A stretch of 64,000 nt of DNA from Coffea arabica (lineage: Eukaryota > Streptophyta > Magnoliopsida > Gentianales > Rubiaceae). Position 1 is the stretch's first letter. Each line of letters begins with the position of its first letter. Below the pieces are notes generated by a model. That model was given only the letters and a program-made list of their open reading frames with translations, did no database searches and was not told the origin of the DNA. Both the position numbers and the translations under genes were made by a program. The DNA lies in assembly GCF_036785885.1 (NCBI RefSeq), contig NC_092312.1:23888001-23952000 (forward strand). The letters run 5' to 3'. Below are positions 1 through 13,839 of the stretch, piece by piece.

Positions 1-2
1 TT

Positions 3-3000
3 GGACTAATAATACGCCGAAATGACCTGGCACATGATCTACTAAAGGCATTGACAACTCAAGAACTACCAGCAATGCAACAGGTACATGTACATTTGAT
101 TGTCCTTTTTGATTCTAAGCCTTTTGTGCCTTTCATTACATGCTTTGACTAGTTTTTGACATTTTTATGTAGAGCATAAACATGTGCAGAGGTTGTCGCC
201 ACCTTGATGTCTGTACCATCTACCATAAGGTAAAAAGTCATATCCCTGAATTCCGGTTGGATTCCTAGATCACTCTCTGAATAGATGATGCCAATGCAAT
301 CAAAAGATGGAGAAGCTAGATGAGATGGTGCAAACGCTAACACAGTTTCACTTTCCCTAACCTCTTTCAATGTCAACGGGAAACAGTTCATCAGTGTTCA
401 TAATCTTTTCTTGGAATTTGACCTGTTTTGTAGCAGTGTCTGTTTTGAGACTCAGCGTCCCCAAAATGGATCTATTCATTGATGTTTTAATACATGGAGA
501 ATAGTTATTCTTTTTTTTTTTCAAATGCAGCTAGTTCTGCTTTAGTATTTTCTGCTACAATCTTACAGTTTTGCTGCCACTGGGTTTACCCCACCTTTGT
601 TAATTTTTCAACTATGTAAAATTTTAAAAATTTTTTTGTTTCCTTTCTGTCCTAATTTCCATATATAATCATCTTGCTCGTAATATTTTGTTCAAACAAT
701 CTGAAATCCAGTTTGTACTGGTAAATTTCTCTTGCTGGGATCTCAATAATACATACTCATAATAAATGGGTATCATCTTACGAGTAGAGTTAGGCTGATG
801 GTGTCTTGTTTATCAATGATTGGTAAGCTATACATCAAGTTTGCCTTTTAAGCATGATGTACTAACTGATCACTTACAGATATGTATTCCAGAACTCTGA
901 ATTGCTTACCTTTCTGTGCTGCAACTCTGCTACTTGATGTTATTCATTACAAATACCTTCTTGTGAAGTAACTTTGTAGCTTTCCCCATTTCTGCATGGT
1001 TGATAACAGCTTATTCGTTGTAATCTTTTTCGCATTTTCTAGGTTAAGGTCAAGTACATAGAACAATATGAGGTGGTAATTCATCAAAACTGCGTGATCA
1101 ACGTGAGTTGATCTATTCTTAAAAGATTGAGTTTAGCATCATAGATGAGTTTTATGTATGTTTCCATTTCTTATGAGCAATAACCATGACAAAACTCAGA
1201 GGATGAAATATAATTTACTAAAGCTATAATGAATATAGGTTTAGCTACGGCATTTTGCATCCTGAAATAAGGAGGGGAAATTTCCTAGGCTCTTTTTCTT
1301 AATACCATCAAATTATGGGGAGTGTTCCATGAGGATGCTGTTTATGGTAGGCGATTCTGCCTTTGTTGCTGTGTTATCTGTTGAAGATGCCATTAATATT
1401 TTAAGGAATAAAAGCTGATTCTTCATTTTAAAACTACATTCATGTGAGGTATCTTTCTGTAAATATGTGGATAACTGCGAGTTCAAATCACTATTTAACA
1501 GTGTAGTTCTAATTTTTCCAGCTTCCTTGGTTGTTACAAGTGGCATCATCTCCATACAGGCATTTAAGTTGTGCCTCCTCCATCTTTGGTTAGAACTTTT
1601 CATGCTTCTGACTTTGGTTTTGACTGTTGAAGGCATATGGAGGGACCACAGAGAGCAGTGGATTGGGTGATATGTTTGATTCACTTGTACAGCATTTAAC
1701 AACTAGAGATTCCCTTTTTCTTCAGAAATGGAATCGATTGATTGACTTGGAGGCTAAAGAATTGGAGGTATTATATCTGAAATGATTCTTTGGCTTAAGA
1801 TTGTGGCATTCTTTCTGTGAATCTCACTGTCTGCTTGTTATGTCTTTCTGCGTCAGGTTGGAAAGAAAGAAATCTGGATTTCACATATTTTGAAGAATGA
1901 TCTCCTTTCTGGTCGCCTATCTTCCCTTGTTCTTGATACCTCCCTCAAAATGCCTCAGAAAGGCTTTTCCAAAGGCAACCAATTTGTTTATCGATTTGTG
2001 CATCAACGTTTTCCATTAGTTGGCACTGAACAGCAAAGCTCTCCTTCTGGATTAAACAGCTTTGATAGTACACTTAGGAGTGGGGATTATGTGGTATCTA
2101 CTTTGCAGTAATATTATTATTATTATTATTTTTTTGCATATATTTACTTCCATGAACATTAATGTTATGAGGCAGTCCTGCTAAGTATGCAAATGTTGCG
2201 ACTTTCTTACTGTGTAGGTCCCTTTTTGTACTTTTATTGATCATATTTGTCGGTAGAAAAAGCAATTAAGCAACAAGTCAACTCATTCTATTTCAGTTTA
2301 TACTTAGCTTTAAATATGCCTTATCCAATAGTAATAGGTGTAACTCAATAATTAGACGGTCAATAACATAAATTTATTTGGTCTAGTTGGACCTTTTCTT
2401 GTCACTCTACCAGTGTGTGAAGTTTTGCAAAAACTTTTTCTGAAGTTGTGCTTTATTTTTTTACTGAATTTGATCCTTTACAGTGAAATAGAAGCATTTT
2501 AGAATTAAAAACGTTATTTTTTTTATGCTTTCCTTGCCTCTTTCATTATCTTTCTTTGACAAGTGTCCTTTTTCTTTCGGTGAAGAAGTTAACGACTTTC
2601 AATGTCAACCATCCTAGTTGGCGTCATTTTTGCCCTTCACAGATTTGCTTGCACTTTTAATTTAAAAAGACATGGTTAATTTCATTTAATTAAGTAAGAT
2701 TTTCCTTGAACTGTGCATAGAGTCCATCTGTTAATGCCTGCTTACTAAATGCACAGCCCAATAGTTTCTTGCATATGTTGCCACTAAAAGCACGTGCATG
2801 TTGCTTCACAATTATCAGCTAGTTATTTTATACTGCCTTTTGTCTTCCAACTGGTAATTCAACAACTTCAAATGAGTTTACCTTCTACTTTTCAGATACT
2901 GAGCACTGACCCTGGTCATCTGCCAGTCACTAACGGTGTTGTAATGGATGTCGGTAGTTCTCATGTTTCTGTAAGTACTTTAATTCAGCTGTTACACGGA

Positions 3001-6000
3001 GTATCAATTAGAGACCAGCTTATATGACCATATCTTAAGTGGTTGAATTAAGACCAAGAATAGGTGTTATTTACATCTAAGACTAAGAGTAGGTTATTGA
3101 TATATTGCTGTATAGCATAATGACTTGATCATCCCCAAAGTAGCTGTTTGTATAGATCACAGTTTTCACTCAGGTGACTTGTGCAACCACATAGATATCC
3201 ATGGTGCAGAAAAAAAATGCATCTCTCAGCAGCAACACTTAAAACAACCTTGAAACTACCAGTTGTCTTAATGTTTAAAGTAGGTTTCAACATATTGTTT
3301 CACTAGGTATCTTTCTCAAAGCGCTTGAGGCTTCCAGGAAGCAGTTCTTCAGTGGCAACAGATCTTAGTCAGCAGGGCTGGCGAATTGACAAAGATGAAG
3401 CTATGGCATCATTTGCAATTATGAGGTAGTAAAGTAAGCAACCTCTCATTTCTTATGGTTGTTGCTGGGTAAAAGTTTTAGTTGTTTTGGAAATAACGAA
3501 CTGTTACATATTGGCTGTAAAGGTTCAACCTAGTTCAACTGTTTTTGCCAAATGAACAGAGTGATAAACTGAGGAAGGTGATTGTCAACCTAGAGGTAAA
3601 TGCTGTGTAAACACACTGTTATCATATTTATTGTTTCCTTATCATTTCCCCACTTGCTTATAAGCAATCATAGGCTGCCATCATCTCTGGATTTTTACTT
3701 GCTCATTTGTTGCAGGCACCAGCTTTTGACAGTGGATGTCTACTTAGTCAGGACCCTGCCATCTCATATATCTGGTCGGAGAAAAACTTAAATGATGATC
3801 AACGCAGAGCCATTCTCAAGGTATGCATCAGAAATATTACTGTGGCATTTGAATCAGTCTTTAGGTCTAGTATAATGAAATTCAGCATTTGCTTAGGTGC
3901 ATGCTGTGAAAGCAAGCAAGTTGCTGTGGGGTAGCAAATTGGGATAACAGTTTTGACACTGACATTTTCTAACTTCAATTTCAGATACTTACAACAAAAG
4001 ACTACGCACTAATATTAGGAATGCCTGGGACTGGAAAAACATCTACTATGGTGCATGCTGTAAAAGCTTTACTGTTGAGAGGCGCATCCATATTGCTCAC
4101 GTCCTACACAAATTCGGCTGTTGATAATTTACTTATCAAGTTGAAAGCTCAGGTCATAACTGTGTCGATACATCTTCTAAATTGATTTATTTTTTATTGC
4201 TCACAAAAGGGGTCTGAATCTTTATCAGCTCTAGAAGTGCAGGATATGCCATTAGATTTTGTTGTTTTTATTTTTATTTATTTTTTCTGGTGCAACATCA
4301 AAAAGGAATGCTATGTTCCAGTTTTGTAATTCATCAGCAAGGGTGCGACCCATTGGTATTTCTTTAAAGAAGGAAAATTGGTTTAGGGTATTTTGGAGAA
4401 AATTTGAAATTATGTTTTGAAGTTGTATTTCAAATAATAGGATTGACAACTTATTGTATTTGCTTCATTATCTCATTCTCTTTAGGGCTTTTGTCTGTAA
4501 CTGGTGTTTAAATTACTGCAGGGTGTTGACTTTATCCGAATTGGAAGATGTGAAGCTGTGCATGAGGAGGTCCGAGGCAACTGCATCTCTGGTAGAATCT
4601 CCTCTGTTTGGATCGGGCTTTATTTTGTGATATGTCTTTGTTGTACTAATTTGCTGTGGCAATTTTATCTTACAGCAATGGACATTAACAGCATTGAACA
4701 GATTAAGCTGAGACTAGATCAGACCAGAGTAGTTGCTGTTACTTGTTTAGGGATAGCTAGCCCTTTGCTTACCAAGAAGAGATTTGACTTTTGTATCATG
4801 GATGAAGCTGGCCAAACTACACTGCCGGTATGTAGGTTGATTTCCCTTTGTTCTTTCTCCACAAAAGCAGTCCAAGAAATACTCAATATTTGTCTGCTCT
4901 TTGTTGAAAAAACAGCAACGAGAGACTCCTAGTTGTTAAAATGAAACCTGGTTATGAAAGTGCAAGTCATTTCCATATGGGAATGGTGCAGTGGCTGTTT
5001 TCTTTGAATTTTCTTGATATGAGGCTGTTGATGGTCATTTGTTGCCTGGGATGCCTTCAGTTCTTGCTGTTAGACTAAAATTTTCATAGTTGAATGATAA
5101 GTATTTCACTTCACGGAAAGGGACCAATAGAAGCAGTGTTTTGGTTTAAAGAGAATCCATAGGCATTGTATGCGATCAGTAGCAACTTGTAGCAATGAGT
5201 AGAAGTGCACGTATATGACATCTGAGTTAGCAGTTAGCCAAAAGAAAATCAAAGGGAGAAGGTGATTATACTTGAATAATCCGCAAGAAGTGAGCATGAT
5301 CTTTTATTCATTACTGTCTTCTTAGTTCTTTAGCATGCATCTTTCCCTAGCTTGGTGCGCTCATCTTCCTTCTGATGGAAATCTAACATTTTCACCAATT
5401 TTAAGGACACAGCTATGGAATCTTAAGTCAGAATTCAGACTCAGTGGCTTCTGAATTTGTAGAAGTATAGGAATGACTGTCAATCTTCATACCTTTTAAT
5501 TTTGGATTTGTACAGAGGTAAAGGAGCGGACCTAATAGAAAAGCATAAATTCTAGGAGCTGTGTTAATTAGTTCCAACTGCCTCTGACTCATAATTTCTT
5601 TTAATTTTTTACTTATTATATTTTGTTGGTAATATAAAATGTACCCATGTGTGTGTGTGTGTATTTATGTACAAATTATGAAATAAAATACAGTCAGGTG
5701 TTTCTTTGTGTTTTCCTGGTTACAGTGTCTTCCATTTCTTTGGATTGTTAAGCACAATGTTCTGCACAGTTCTCCAAGATAAGCATGATAACACTTAATT
5801 GCATTGGCCGTACTCCAGTGACACAGAAACTATATTGTCAATCAGGTGTCCTTGGGACCTTTGATGTTTGCTTCGAAGTTTGTTCTTGTGGGGGATCATT
5901 ATCAATTGCCACCACTCGTCCAGGTGTTTCTTTTTTCTGAAGTAATCTTGACTCTTCTGGTGTACCCTATGATCTACTCGTTCCTTTACTTGTTTTTCTT

Positions 6001-9000
6001 ATGTTAGAGTGCAGAGGCTAGAGAGAATGGAATGGCCATAAGCCTGTTCTGTAGGCTCTCAGAAGCACATCCTCAGGCAATTTCAGCTTTGCAGAGCCAG
6101 GTTATCTCTAAATTTGGGTTCTAATTTTTCCTGCATCGGCTCATTAGCTAAAAACACTTGATGCTTATACATTGCAAATGCAGTACCGTATGTGTGCTGC
6201 TATCATGGAACTATCAAATGCTTTGATATATGGGAACAGATTGCAGTGTGGTTCTGCCGAAATTGCGAATGCCCAACTCATTTACCCATGCCCATCATCT
6301 ACCCCTGAATGGCTGAATGAGGTACATACAAATTTCTCTATGTTATGTTGTATATAGATCTGTTGCTGACATTTAGATGGTTGAAAGTTGAAACTGGATA
6401 ATTTTATAGATTTTTCTTGAATGGCTGCTTGAAGTGTCAAGCTACTTGAAGTAAATGCCTCTCGTTAACTTTCAAATTACACTATCTATTTGTGCTTTCT
6501 GTTGGCATGTTACTGTTCCCTAAAGACAAACTCTTGTGGCATTTTAACAGAGTCATGCGTCTTTTCAGTGCCTGCAATTGCTGCTTCCTTGATAGCATTT
6601 AATTTGAACATATTACTTTGCTAGCCTCTCACATCCTGTCTTTTTCTGAGTAACCTACAAGAGTATGATTCTGCCTTGTATAGGGTATAATGAATCCTTT
6701 TTCCATGATATAAAGCTTTGAACCAGATCTGAGTAAATGTTTTCTCTCTGGAGCCCTAATTGGTCATTTGGTGTCTCCCTTCAGATACAATCTGCATGGA
6801 GTTTGTGGTCATATGTCAAGCTTTTCTCATCTTTCTGTTTATGGTCTAGGATGCCTTATGCACACTAAAAATTTGGATTTTGGTTAGGTACAGAAATCAG
6901 AATCTCTAATACCTATAAGCAGGTTCTGAGGAACCTTTGGATATTTGTAGACCAGGAAAAACACTGGGCAAAAAAAGAGTAACTTATGCCTGCGAAAGAT
7001 ACTGGCTGACATGATCTAAGATCATTTACTCAAGCATCCATGTGAATCATATTCTGTACATGACAGGTTAACCTATGCTGCTCAAAAGTTTCTGGTCTTT
7101 TCAATTCATTTTGCTTGTTATACTAACATTTCTGACTTGGATATTCTTTCAATTTTGCCATATCCATGTATATGTTGAAATGCAGATGGTTATTACTTTT
7201 TATTATTTTTATTTTTGTTTTTTCATTTTCAGTAGCGTTAACACTCAAACTTTTTCGTTAGGAACGTTATGGTCCTCTTTTATCCCTGTACACTCAAGCT
7301 TGTTCTTATGAAATTTTTTATCAAGTTTATGGACAGTTATTATTTGTTTCAAATTTGTAGCTGTTGTGATTGATCACAGTTGGTCACTGTCTCGGTGTTT
7401 CTTCTTTTCTTTTTCATTCACTTTTTTCTTTTCCCTCCTGCTGGAGGATGGTTGGGGGGGGGGGTGTGATGGCTGTAATGGGGGTACCAGCATTTTCCTT
7501 TGAGACAATATTACTATTAACCGTGACAAGATTTCATAGGTGAATTGTCTTATTTTCCTTAATTCTTGTTGCAAAAGTAATTAAATTTTATTGGTTGATT
7601 AAATTCCTTGAATTTCACCAGGCGTTGAACCCAGAAAGACCAGTTATTTTTATTAACACAGGTTTGTTCAAGTGCTGTTTTCCTTTTACCTTTATCCCAT
7701 GCTTTTCATCAGAAGAACTTGTCTCCCATACAACTTGAGTTGTTTACCGTCTTAACAACTCAGATTTCTTAGAAGCACACGAGTCAAATGACAGTAAAGC
7801 AGTGAACAATCCAGTTGAAGCTTGTATTGTATCTGAGGTGCGATATTTGGACCTGATTACTTATTGCGTTCTGGGATCAAGTTTTATGGAGTTACTGTTC
7901 TCATGGCCATTTCTATTTGTAGGTCACAAATGGATTGCTTGAAAGAGGCATTGAAGGAGAAAGCATTGGCGTTATTACCCCCTACAACTCACAGGCAAAT
8001 CTTATTCGCCAAGCTGTTTCCACATCTGTGGAGATACACACGATCGACAAATACCAGGTCCGACTTTTGCCAACGTCTATACAATGTTTTGGCTTTAAAA
8101 ATTAACTATTGGCACACCTATTATCCTTCTGTGATGCTCTGATAAAAATAACAACTCTTAAGAAGAGCTAGTCAACTATTAATCTGGGAGCTGTTGATAG
8201 GCATTTGGCCCTTCGGTGATTTGATTATTTGTGTCACCTGTCTTGCAATAGTGATCACAACAATCTCAAATTGGTAGGGCTCTTTTCCAGTTAGTGGTGT
8301 TATCCTTTCTACTGGTTCCGGAATTTTATAGTAGTAGAGTTTTTGTTGAAAGACACGTGTGGAAGCTTCAATTGGTACAAATAAACTGTTGTTTGTTTAG
8401 GAAGGAGTCTAAAGTTTCTTCTAGGTTAAGAAAATCGAATAGTATAGTTTTTTTTTTTTTTTTAATTTTTAAATTCTCAGATAGATCCTTGTGAAATGTT
8501 GACCTATCATTGGTGGAAATTTGAACTCTCGTGGCTAAAATTTTTTTTTACTGTGAAATTCTCTACTAACATGGAAAATTGTATGGAAATTTACAATTTT
8601 GTCAGACTCGTGTTGTTGAATTGTCGAAACCAAACGTTATTTTGTTTTCCCATCTTTTTGGCTTGCAGGGTAGGGATAAAGATTGCATACTGGTTTCTTT
8701 TGTAAGATCCAGTGAAAACCCAAGGACCTGTTGCTCTTCACTACTTGGAGACTGGCACCGGATTAATGTAGCCATTACACGGGCCAAGGTTCTCATCATG
8801 TTGTTCTTATTTAATTATTGTGTTTGTTTCAGCAATAAATTATTTGTGGTTGTAGCTGGAAAATGTTTGATATATTTTACTACATTTCTTACCATCTGGA
8901 CATTGCGCTACAGACATTCTTATGTCTTTGAAGCTTTTTCGTTATTTTTTTGACTGATAAAGATGCATAACTACTCTTGAACAAACATGTACACTGATGT

Positions 9001-9189
9001 GGTGTTTTTCCCCTCCCTCTTGAACAGAAGAAGTTAATCATGGTGGGCTCCTGCAGAACTCTTTCGAGAGTACCACTGCTGAGGCTTCTCATAGAGAAAG
9101 TAGAAGAACAAGGGGGAATAATGAGTATATCCAAGAGGGACATTAAACTGAAACCAGAGTTGAAGAGATGCTCCTCCCAATTGAGGTAG
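3..9189 (+). CDS. DNA2: DNA2-like ATP-dependent nuclease/helicase, 3' part (5' end outside window)
   Basis: Dna2 cuts and unwinds 5' flaps in Okazaki fragment maturation and in DNA end resection; it is a nuclear enzyme. I spliced these exons, all in frame: 3-83, 173-229, 1633-1767, 1857-2093, 2896-2970, 3307-3425, 3523-3595, 3716-3820, 3985-4152, 4522-4591, 4676-4827, 5846-5923, 6008-6100, 6184-6321, 7622-7661, 7764-7837, 7923-8057, 8669-8788, 9028-9189 (stop TAG). Exon 173-229 encodes [10 protein letters not shown], three of the four iron-sulfur cysteines of the Dna2 nuclease domain. The superfamily-1 helicase motifs follow in order: GMPGTGKT (Walker A, exon 3985), [12 protein letters not shown] (Ia), [10 protein letters not shown] (II), [11 protein letters not shown] (III), QYRM (IV), TIDKYQGRDKDC (V, across the exon 7923/8669 join) and VAITRAK (VI). 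No internal stop was seen. The nuclease core and the first cysteine lie upstream of the window. The Arabidopsis counterpart is JHS1. Confidence 0.94.
5650..5664. repeat. (GT)n microsatellite in DNA2 intron
   Basis: A run of alternating GT lies inside the 1-kb intron between the exons ending at 4827 and starting at 5846. A second simple tract, 11 consecutive G, lies at 7454-7464 in the intron before the exon at 7622. Both are ordinary intronic simple repeats, likely to vary in length between individuals. Confidence 0.7.
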
Positions 9190-10140
9190 GTAGGAGTGAT
9201 TTTGATGTTGATGTAATTTATCATGTTGTAGATTGAGTACTTTTTTGGAAATTGTAAATAAAATAAAAGCCATTATTTTGAGTTTTTTTTTTACTAATAA
9301 AATGGTAACTGGGGTGAGTCCAAAAAAAAAAAGAAAACTTTCTGGAAAAAACTTTTACCAAAATGGCATGAACCACAGTGCTTGTACAAAAGGAGCGAAG
9401 TGCGGTAAACCCTTAAATGCATAAACGAAGGTTGCCAAATGTCGAATGCTGCTTACGCTTATGAGATACTTCTTGGTCCTAAATGTCAAAATATGCCCTC
9501 TTGAAAAGGTAGCGTTAAACAAGAAGATATTCGACAAGTAGCCTTCAATATCTCTTCCGGATTAAACAATTTCCCATGCCAGTTAAACGATTCCTTGGCA
9601 ACCAAATCTGTCAAATAAATAAGATAAGATGGGGTATCACGACACCCTCCTGTGGAGTCGTAGAAAACCATTGCCGCAACCAACATGACTGACATTCAAC
9701 TGGCATACCGACATCAAAATTAAAGCCCCAGTGGATATGCTCTCCACGCCCACTCCAAAAATTAGAGAGTTGCAGCCTCTTCCTTCATGCGGCACCATAG
9801 GCAGAGGGAAGATGGGCAACAAGTACAGGCCACAGCAACAATTGTATTTTTGCTGCTATAAGTAAAGACCATAGTTTCTTCCAAGTGGCTATATGAATAA
9901 CATACATAGACTTCCTAATTTTCTATCAATCCGGGCTATATGGTATCCTGTACTGGAAATTTTTTATACACTATCAATGTACAATTTTTTTTCTTTTTAC
10001 ACTATAATAGGTTTATATTAATGCAACATTATATGAATTCAAATATGAAATTCAAATCATGAACATGCGGTATACATTCATAGCTGCAAGTAAAAAGAAA
10101 TCGCTAGACTACCGGTGTATAAAAAGTTAATCCATGTATA
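9190..10140. other. DNA2 3' flank, no gene recognised
   Basis: The first 60-120 bases after the DNA2 stop are AT-rich and contain AATAAA at about 9258, a likely polyadenylation context. Beyond that, short open frames of 60-70 codons occur on both strands around 9355-9822, but I recognise no protein motif, splice pattern or repeat family in them. The stretch 9940-10030 is AT-rich. Confidence 0.4.
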
Positions 10141-10144
10141 TTTT

Positions 10145-10980
10145 TGCTAGTACTTCACTAAACTCTTTTCTAGCAAATCTTTACTGATAGTGTAGCCTAC
10201 ACACATCGGATCGTAGGTAGGCTTTCCCTCGTACTTATAACCAAACACCCTGCCCCTTTCACAATTAATGTGGGATAAACTCAACAATCTCCCCCTCATA
10301 TATCGGATCTTAGGTTGAACCATCATCAATCTCCCCCTCGCGCATTGGCCTGTAGGTGGGATCGGTATCAACACATTGGCCCCTAGGTTGGATTAGCATC
10401 AACATAACCGATGAGAGATAAATTCAATGATCTCCTCCTCGTACATCAGCCCCTAGGTTGGATCCCCTCACACTTATAATAACCAAGTACCGTGCCGCAA
10501 TCGCTATGGATAAACTAAAAAATCTCACCCTCACATAATCGATGTGATAAACTCAATAATCTCCCTTTCATACATTAGGCCTAGGTTGGATCATGGATAA
10601 ATTCAATAAATTCAATAATCTCCCCTTCATACATCATGTCCTAGGTCGGATCAGGATAAAATCAGTAATTTCCCTCTCACACATCGGCCTCTAGGTTGGA
10701 TCGTCTCACACTTATAACCAAACACTCTGCCACAACTGATGTGGATAAATTCAACAATCTTCCCTTCACTTATCAGGCCCTAGATTGGTTTAGTATCACC
10801 TTGCCCCATCCACATCCCTCTCACACATCGGCCGCTAGGTTGAATCAGCATCAACCTCTCAACAATCTCCCTCTCACACATTGGGCCCTTGGTTGGATCA
10901 ACATCAACCTCTCATCCGACAGGCCTATCACACATCGGCTCTGAGTTGAATCAGCATTAATCTTTTATCCGACGAGCAAC
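10145..10980 (-). repeat. Degenerate tandem repeat array (unit about 50-90 bp)
   Basis: The plus strand repeats variants of three phrases many times: 'CTCCCTCTCACACATCGG', 'CCCTAGGTTGGATC' and 'GATAAATTCAATAATCTCC'. Unit length varies and copies are diverged, so this is old. Read on the minus strand the phrases become CCGATGTGTGAGGGGGAG and GATCCAACCTAGG, a kind of sequence common in plant LTR elements and their internal subrepeats. A primer-binding-site-like motif follows immediately at 11021-11033, which suggests the array is part of a decayed LTR retroelement on the minus strand. No coding region is preserved. Confidence 0.6.
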
Positions 10981-11020
10981 AATCGATCCAAATGTCTACT
11001 GGGAGGAGTTGTCATAATTG

Positions 11021-11033
11021 GGTTCTGATACTA
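11021..11033 (-). mobile_element. Possible LTR-retroelement primer binding site (initiator tRNA-Met type), decayed
   Basis: On the minus strand this reads TAGTATCAGAACC. It differs by two bases from TGGTATCAGAGCC, the common primer binding site in plant LTR retrotransposons. The bases before it on the minus strand end in CAC, as an LTR end (..CA) would allow. The sequence on its right (11040-11130) repeats phrases from the 10.1-11 kb array ('AAGTACCCTACCCCTTTCACAACC'-like), consistent with LTR sequence. No second LTR or coding domain could be delimited. Confidence 0.35.
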
Positions 11034-12021
11034 GTGCTGGGTACTCTCGGGCCTTCTCACTCCGAAAGTTATATAACTAAGTACCCTACCCCTTTCACAA
11101 CCATAACGGATGTATGATAAATTCAACAATAACTCTCATAGTCTGTGGAACCAGGAGCTTGTCATATGATTTCCTTTCAGGGGAGTCAGAAGACTCGTAA
11201 CAGAACTTTCAACCCCTTTTGGTGCTTATTTTTTCTGTTTATGATATGTAGATGTCTACGGATTCAAGCACCAGTAGTCATGTTTCTGCTTTGTTTTGAT
11301 GCTATTATTGACCAGTCAAAAGAATTACTGTGACCTACCATGTGATTCAGATTTGATAGTGTACATTTTACATGGATATGCAACTATTACTTTTTAGCGT
11401 TTCTCTCTTCTGAATTGGCTTAATTCATAAATTTGTGCTCTTCTGATGAAGGCTTTTCCATGCTTCTAATTCTGTAATCTTATTCCTGCTTGTATCACAA
11501 TGACTTTAGCATTATATGCTTTTCTGCACTAAGAATCTCTTCACTTTACAGTAAAGCTACTGGAAATGAACAATAAATTTGCTTTCTTTCTGTAATAATC
11601 TATTATAGGAATTGCAGGCTTGGTGCTTCAGTGGAATGAACATTGTTCTTGTTTGATGTTAGGCTTAGAGAGTATGACTGAGATGATATGTGTTCTTATC
11701 TCAAACTTTCTAGGAATCTTAGGAGCTGCAACTTGAGTGGCAAGGTTCTTGATCTAACTAGGATTCACAACCTTCTTTTCCTGTAACTCTCACATGATGA
11801 TTCTTCATCAATATTTGAAGTCGGAATTAAGATACTTGCAGAATATTTAGCAGGTTTTTCTCTTCAAAGAATGCGATCATCTCATCAGAAAATTCGATTT
11901 TTTTGAATTAATCCGCTGGGCAAGTTTTTCTTTTGAAAGAATGTGAGCATCTGTAAAGTTAATTGTTTCTTGTGGTTATAGGACGGAGCTGCATGTGTAG
12001 TTGTTACCAACATTATGGGCA

Positions 12022-13547
12022 ATGGGTTCAGAAATTGAAGTACTTGAGTAGAGATTGAGTTTGTTTTTGGGTGAGCTGCAGAAAGAATTTGAAATTTTTG
12101 ATAGAATTGTCTACAAAAATAAGAATCAGCATCAAAGGTGCTCTTATTGTCAGTGTCTGCTCAAGGTAGGTAGTTCTTCTGCTGAAGTTTCAATTTTACT
12201 TACCTATTATATAGCACTAACCTGTACGTTTCTAGGCTTAGATTTCTGTTTACCCAAAATTAACTGTGATTCTGCTGACAGGTGAGAAGGGATTTGAGGC
12301 TTCTGCAATCAGCAAATTTGGGGGAAATCTTGAACTCCTGCTTTGTCGCAATCCATAGAAAAAGACCTAAACAAAAAGTGCAGCTTTGGGAAAGGTATAA
12401 ACAAAAAGGAGGATCCTTATCCTAATTTCTTGTTAACCTTATGCATTGATGACTGTGCTTATTGATGCTTGTATCTTGTTATGGAGCAATTAGCAAGACT
12501 CTGAAGAGGGTTCATTGCAAAGTTATAAATCTTCAAAATTTTCTGAGTCATTTCATGAGGCTTCAAAAATGTAAAATTGGAATTTGAAAATTATTTGCCA
12601 GGGAAATTGATTTAGAAATTACTCTATCTAATGTACAAGTAATAGCAATTGAACTGTTATGTTCTATAGTATTTCATATACATAAATTTTTGGATATTTA
12701 TATGCATGTCTGTTTTACACTGCATTTTCAGTTTGAAGAGGAGAAGGTCTGATGTTGGTAAATATAGCTTTTTGGAACGGCTTCTTGGAGTTGCACGTCT
12801 ACTATCGCTGGTAGTAATTTGTTCATGATTGCTGTCATAACTGTGTTTCTCTAACTTGTTATTGTACCTTCAGTCCTCAACGAACCTGAAGTCTCAATGG
12901 GAGGCATGCCATTAAGCTACAATATTATATATGTTCTTGTCAAACATTTCCATTGTTAATTTGTTATGATGTCCAATTAGTCATTGTATATCAAGATCTT
13001 TAGGTCTTAGAGGAGTCAGACTCTTGGTTAGTTTCAGTCTCTTCCATTTTTCTCAGCAAGTCTTTTCTTTTTTAACTGTAACAGCAAGTCATATGTTGTC
13101 TTATTCCTTTCCTTCCCTCTTCATCTACTTCTCTGGTACCGTTGTAAGCTATTCCCTCTAATCATGTTGCTGAAGGTAATCGTCTAAAGAACTTATGCTA
13201 TGCTTTTGATTCTCCTCTTCCCCTAGATAATGACACTGACGCTGCAAATCCTGAATCTGCTCCAGAAGGTCCTGATGGCAAGGTCAAGACATTGGTTCTT
13301 TGGCTGATCCTGTTTCACAAGGTAAGTATATAAGAGACGGTTCTTCCATTGCAGGACCTGCTGCAAAGAGTAGCATGACTCTGGAAGATGGCCTACTTAC
13401 AACTTCAAAGCTTATCTCCGCATTTGAGTCCCTTTAACACACAAGGCCGGGAAGAAAAAGGTTGCCTTCTTAGCGGTGAGAGCTCCTTCACCATCAACCG
13501 CACACATAAACTTGATTCTGGTGTCAAACTAACAGACAAAAGTTGAT
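12022..13547 (+). pseudogene. NEPRO-like (nucleolus and neural progenitor protein family) pseudogene
   Basis: Three consecutive exons still splice in frame: 12022-12165, 12282-12394 and 12732-12810. They encode a conserved block with the phrases FDRIVYKNKNQHQRCSY, VRRDLRLLQSANLGEILN and FLERLLGVARLLS. These resemble the N-terminal domain of plant NEPRO-like proteins, thought to act in nucleolar RNA processing. The first exon starts ATG GGT TCA GAA but has an in-frame TAG at 12049-12051, the tenth codon. Downstream pieces (DNDTDAANPESAPEGPDG near 13230-13280; AGKKKVAFLAVRAPSPSTAH near 13446-13505) look like the end of the same protein, but they are separated by stops and a frame change. Middle exons appear to be missing. 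I infer a dead copy. The family assignment rests on motif memory and is less certain than the decay. Confidence 0.5.
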
Positions 13548-13839
13548 TAACAGAAATGGGATGCATTTTTCAGTCTGCTTATTGGTGACAATAAGAAGAG
13601 CAGTAGTATCTCTTACGAGTATATTCAGACCAAAAAGCCAGTCATATTGTGCTTTTTCCCCCTCTCTATGGCTGTTTTTTTTTTTCTTTCTTTTCATTTT
13701 TTCCCAATTACGCTTAACGTGGTTTAAACCTTTGGAGCAACTCCAATGGCGTGTCATGGGAGGTACTCATTACACGTATCATCAGAATGATGCGTGTAAA
13801 TGTTGCTAAAAAAAAAGAGGATATAGCGAGCCCTTTTTT

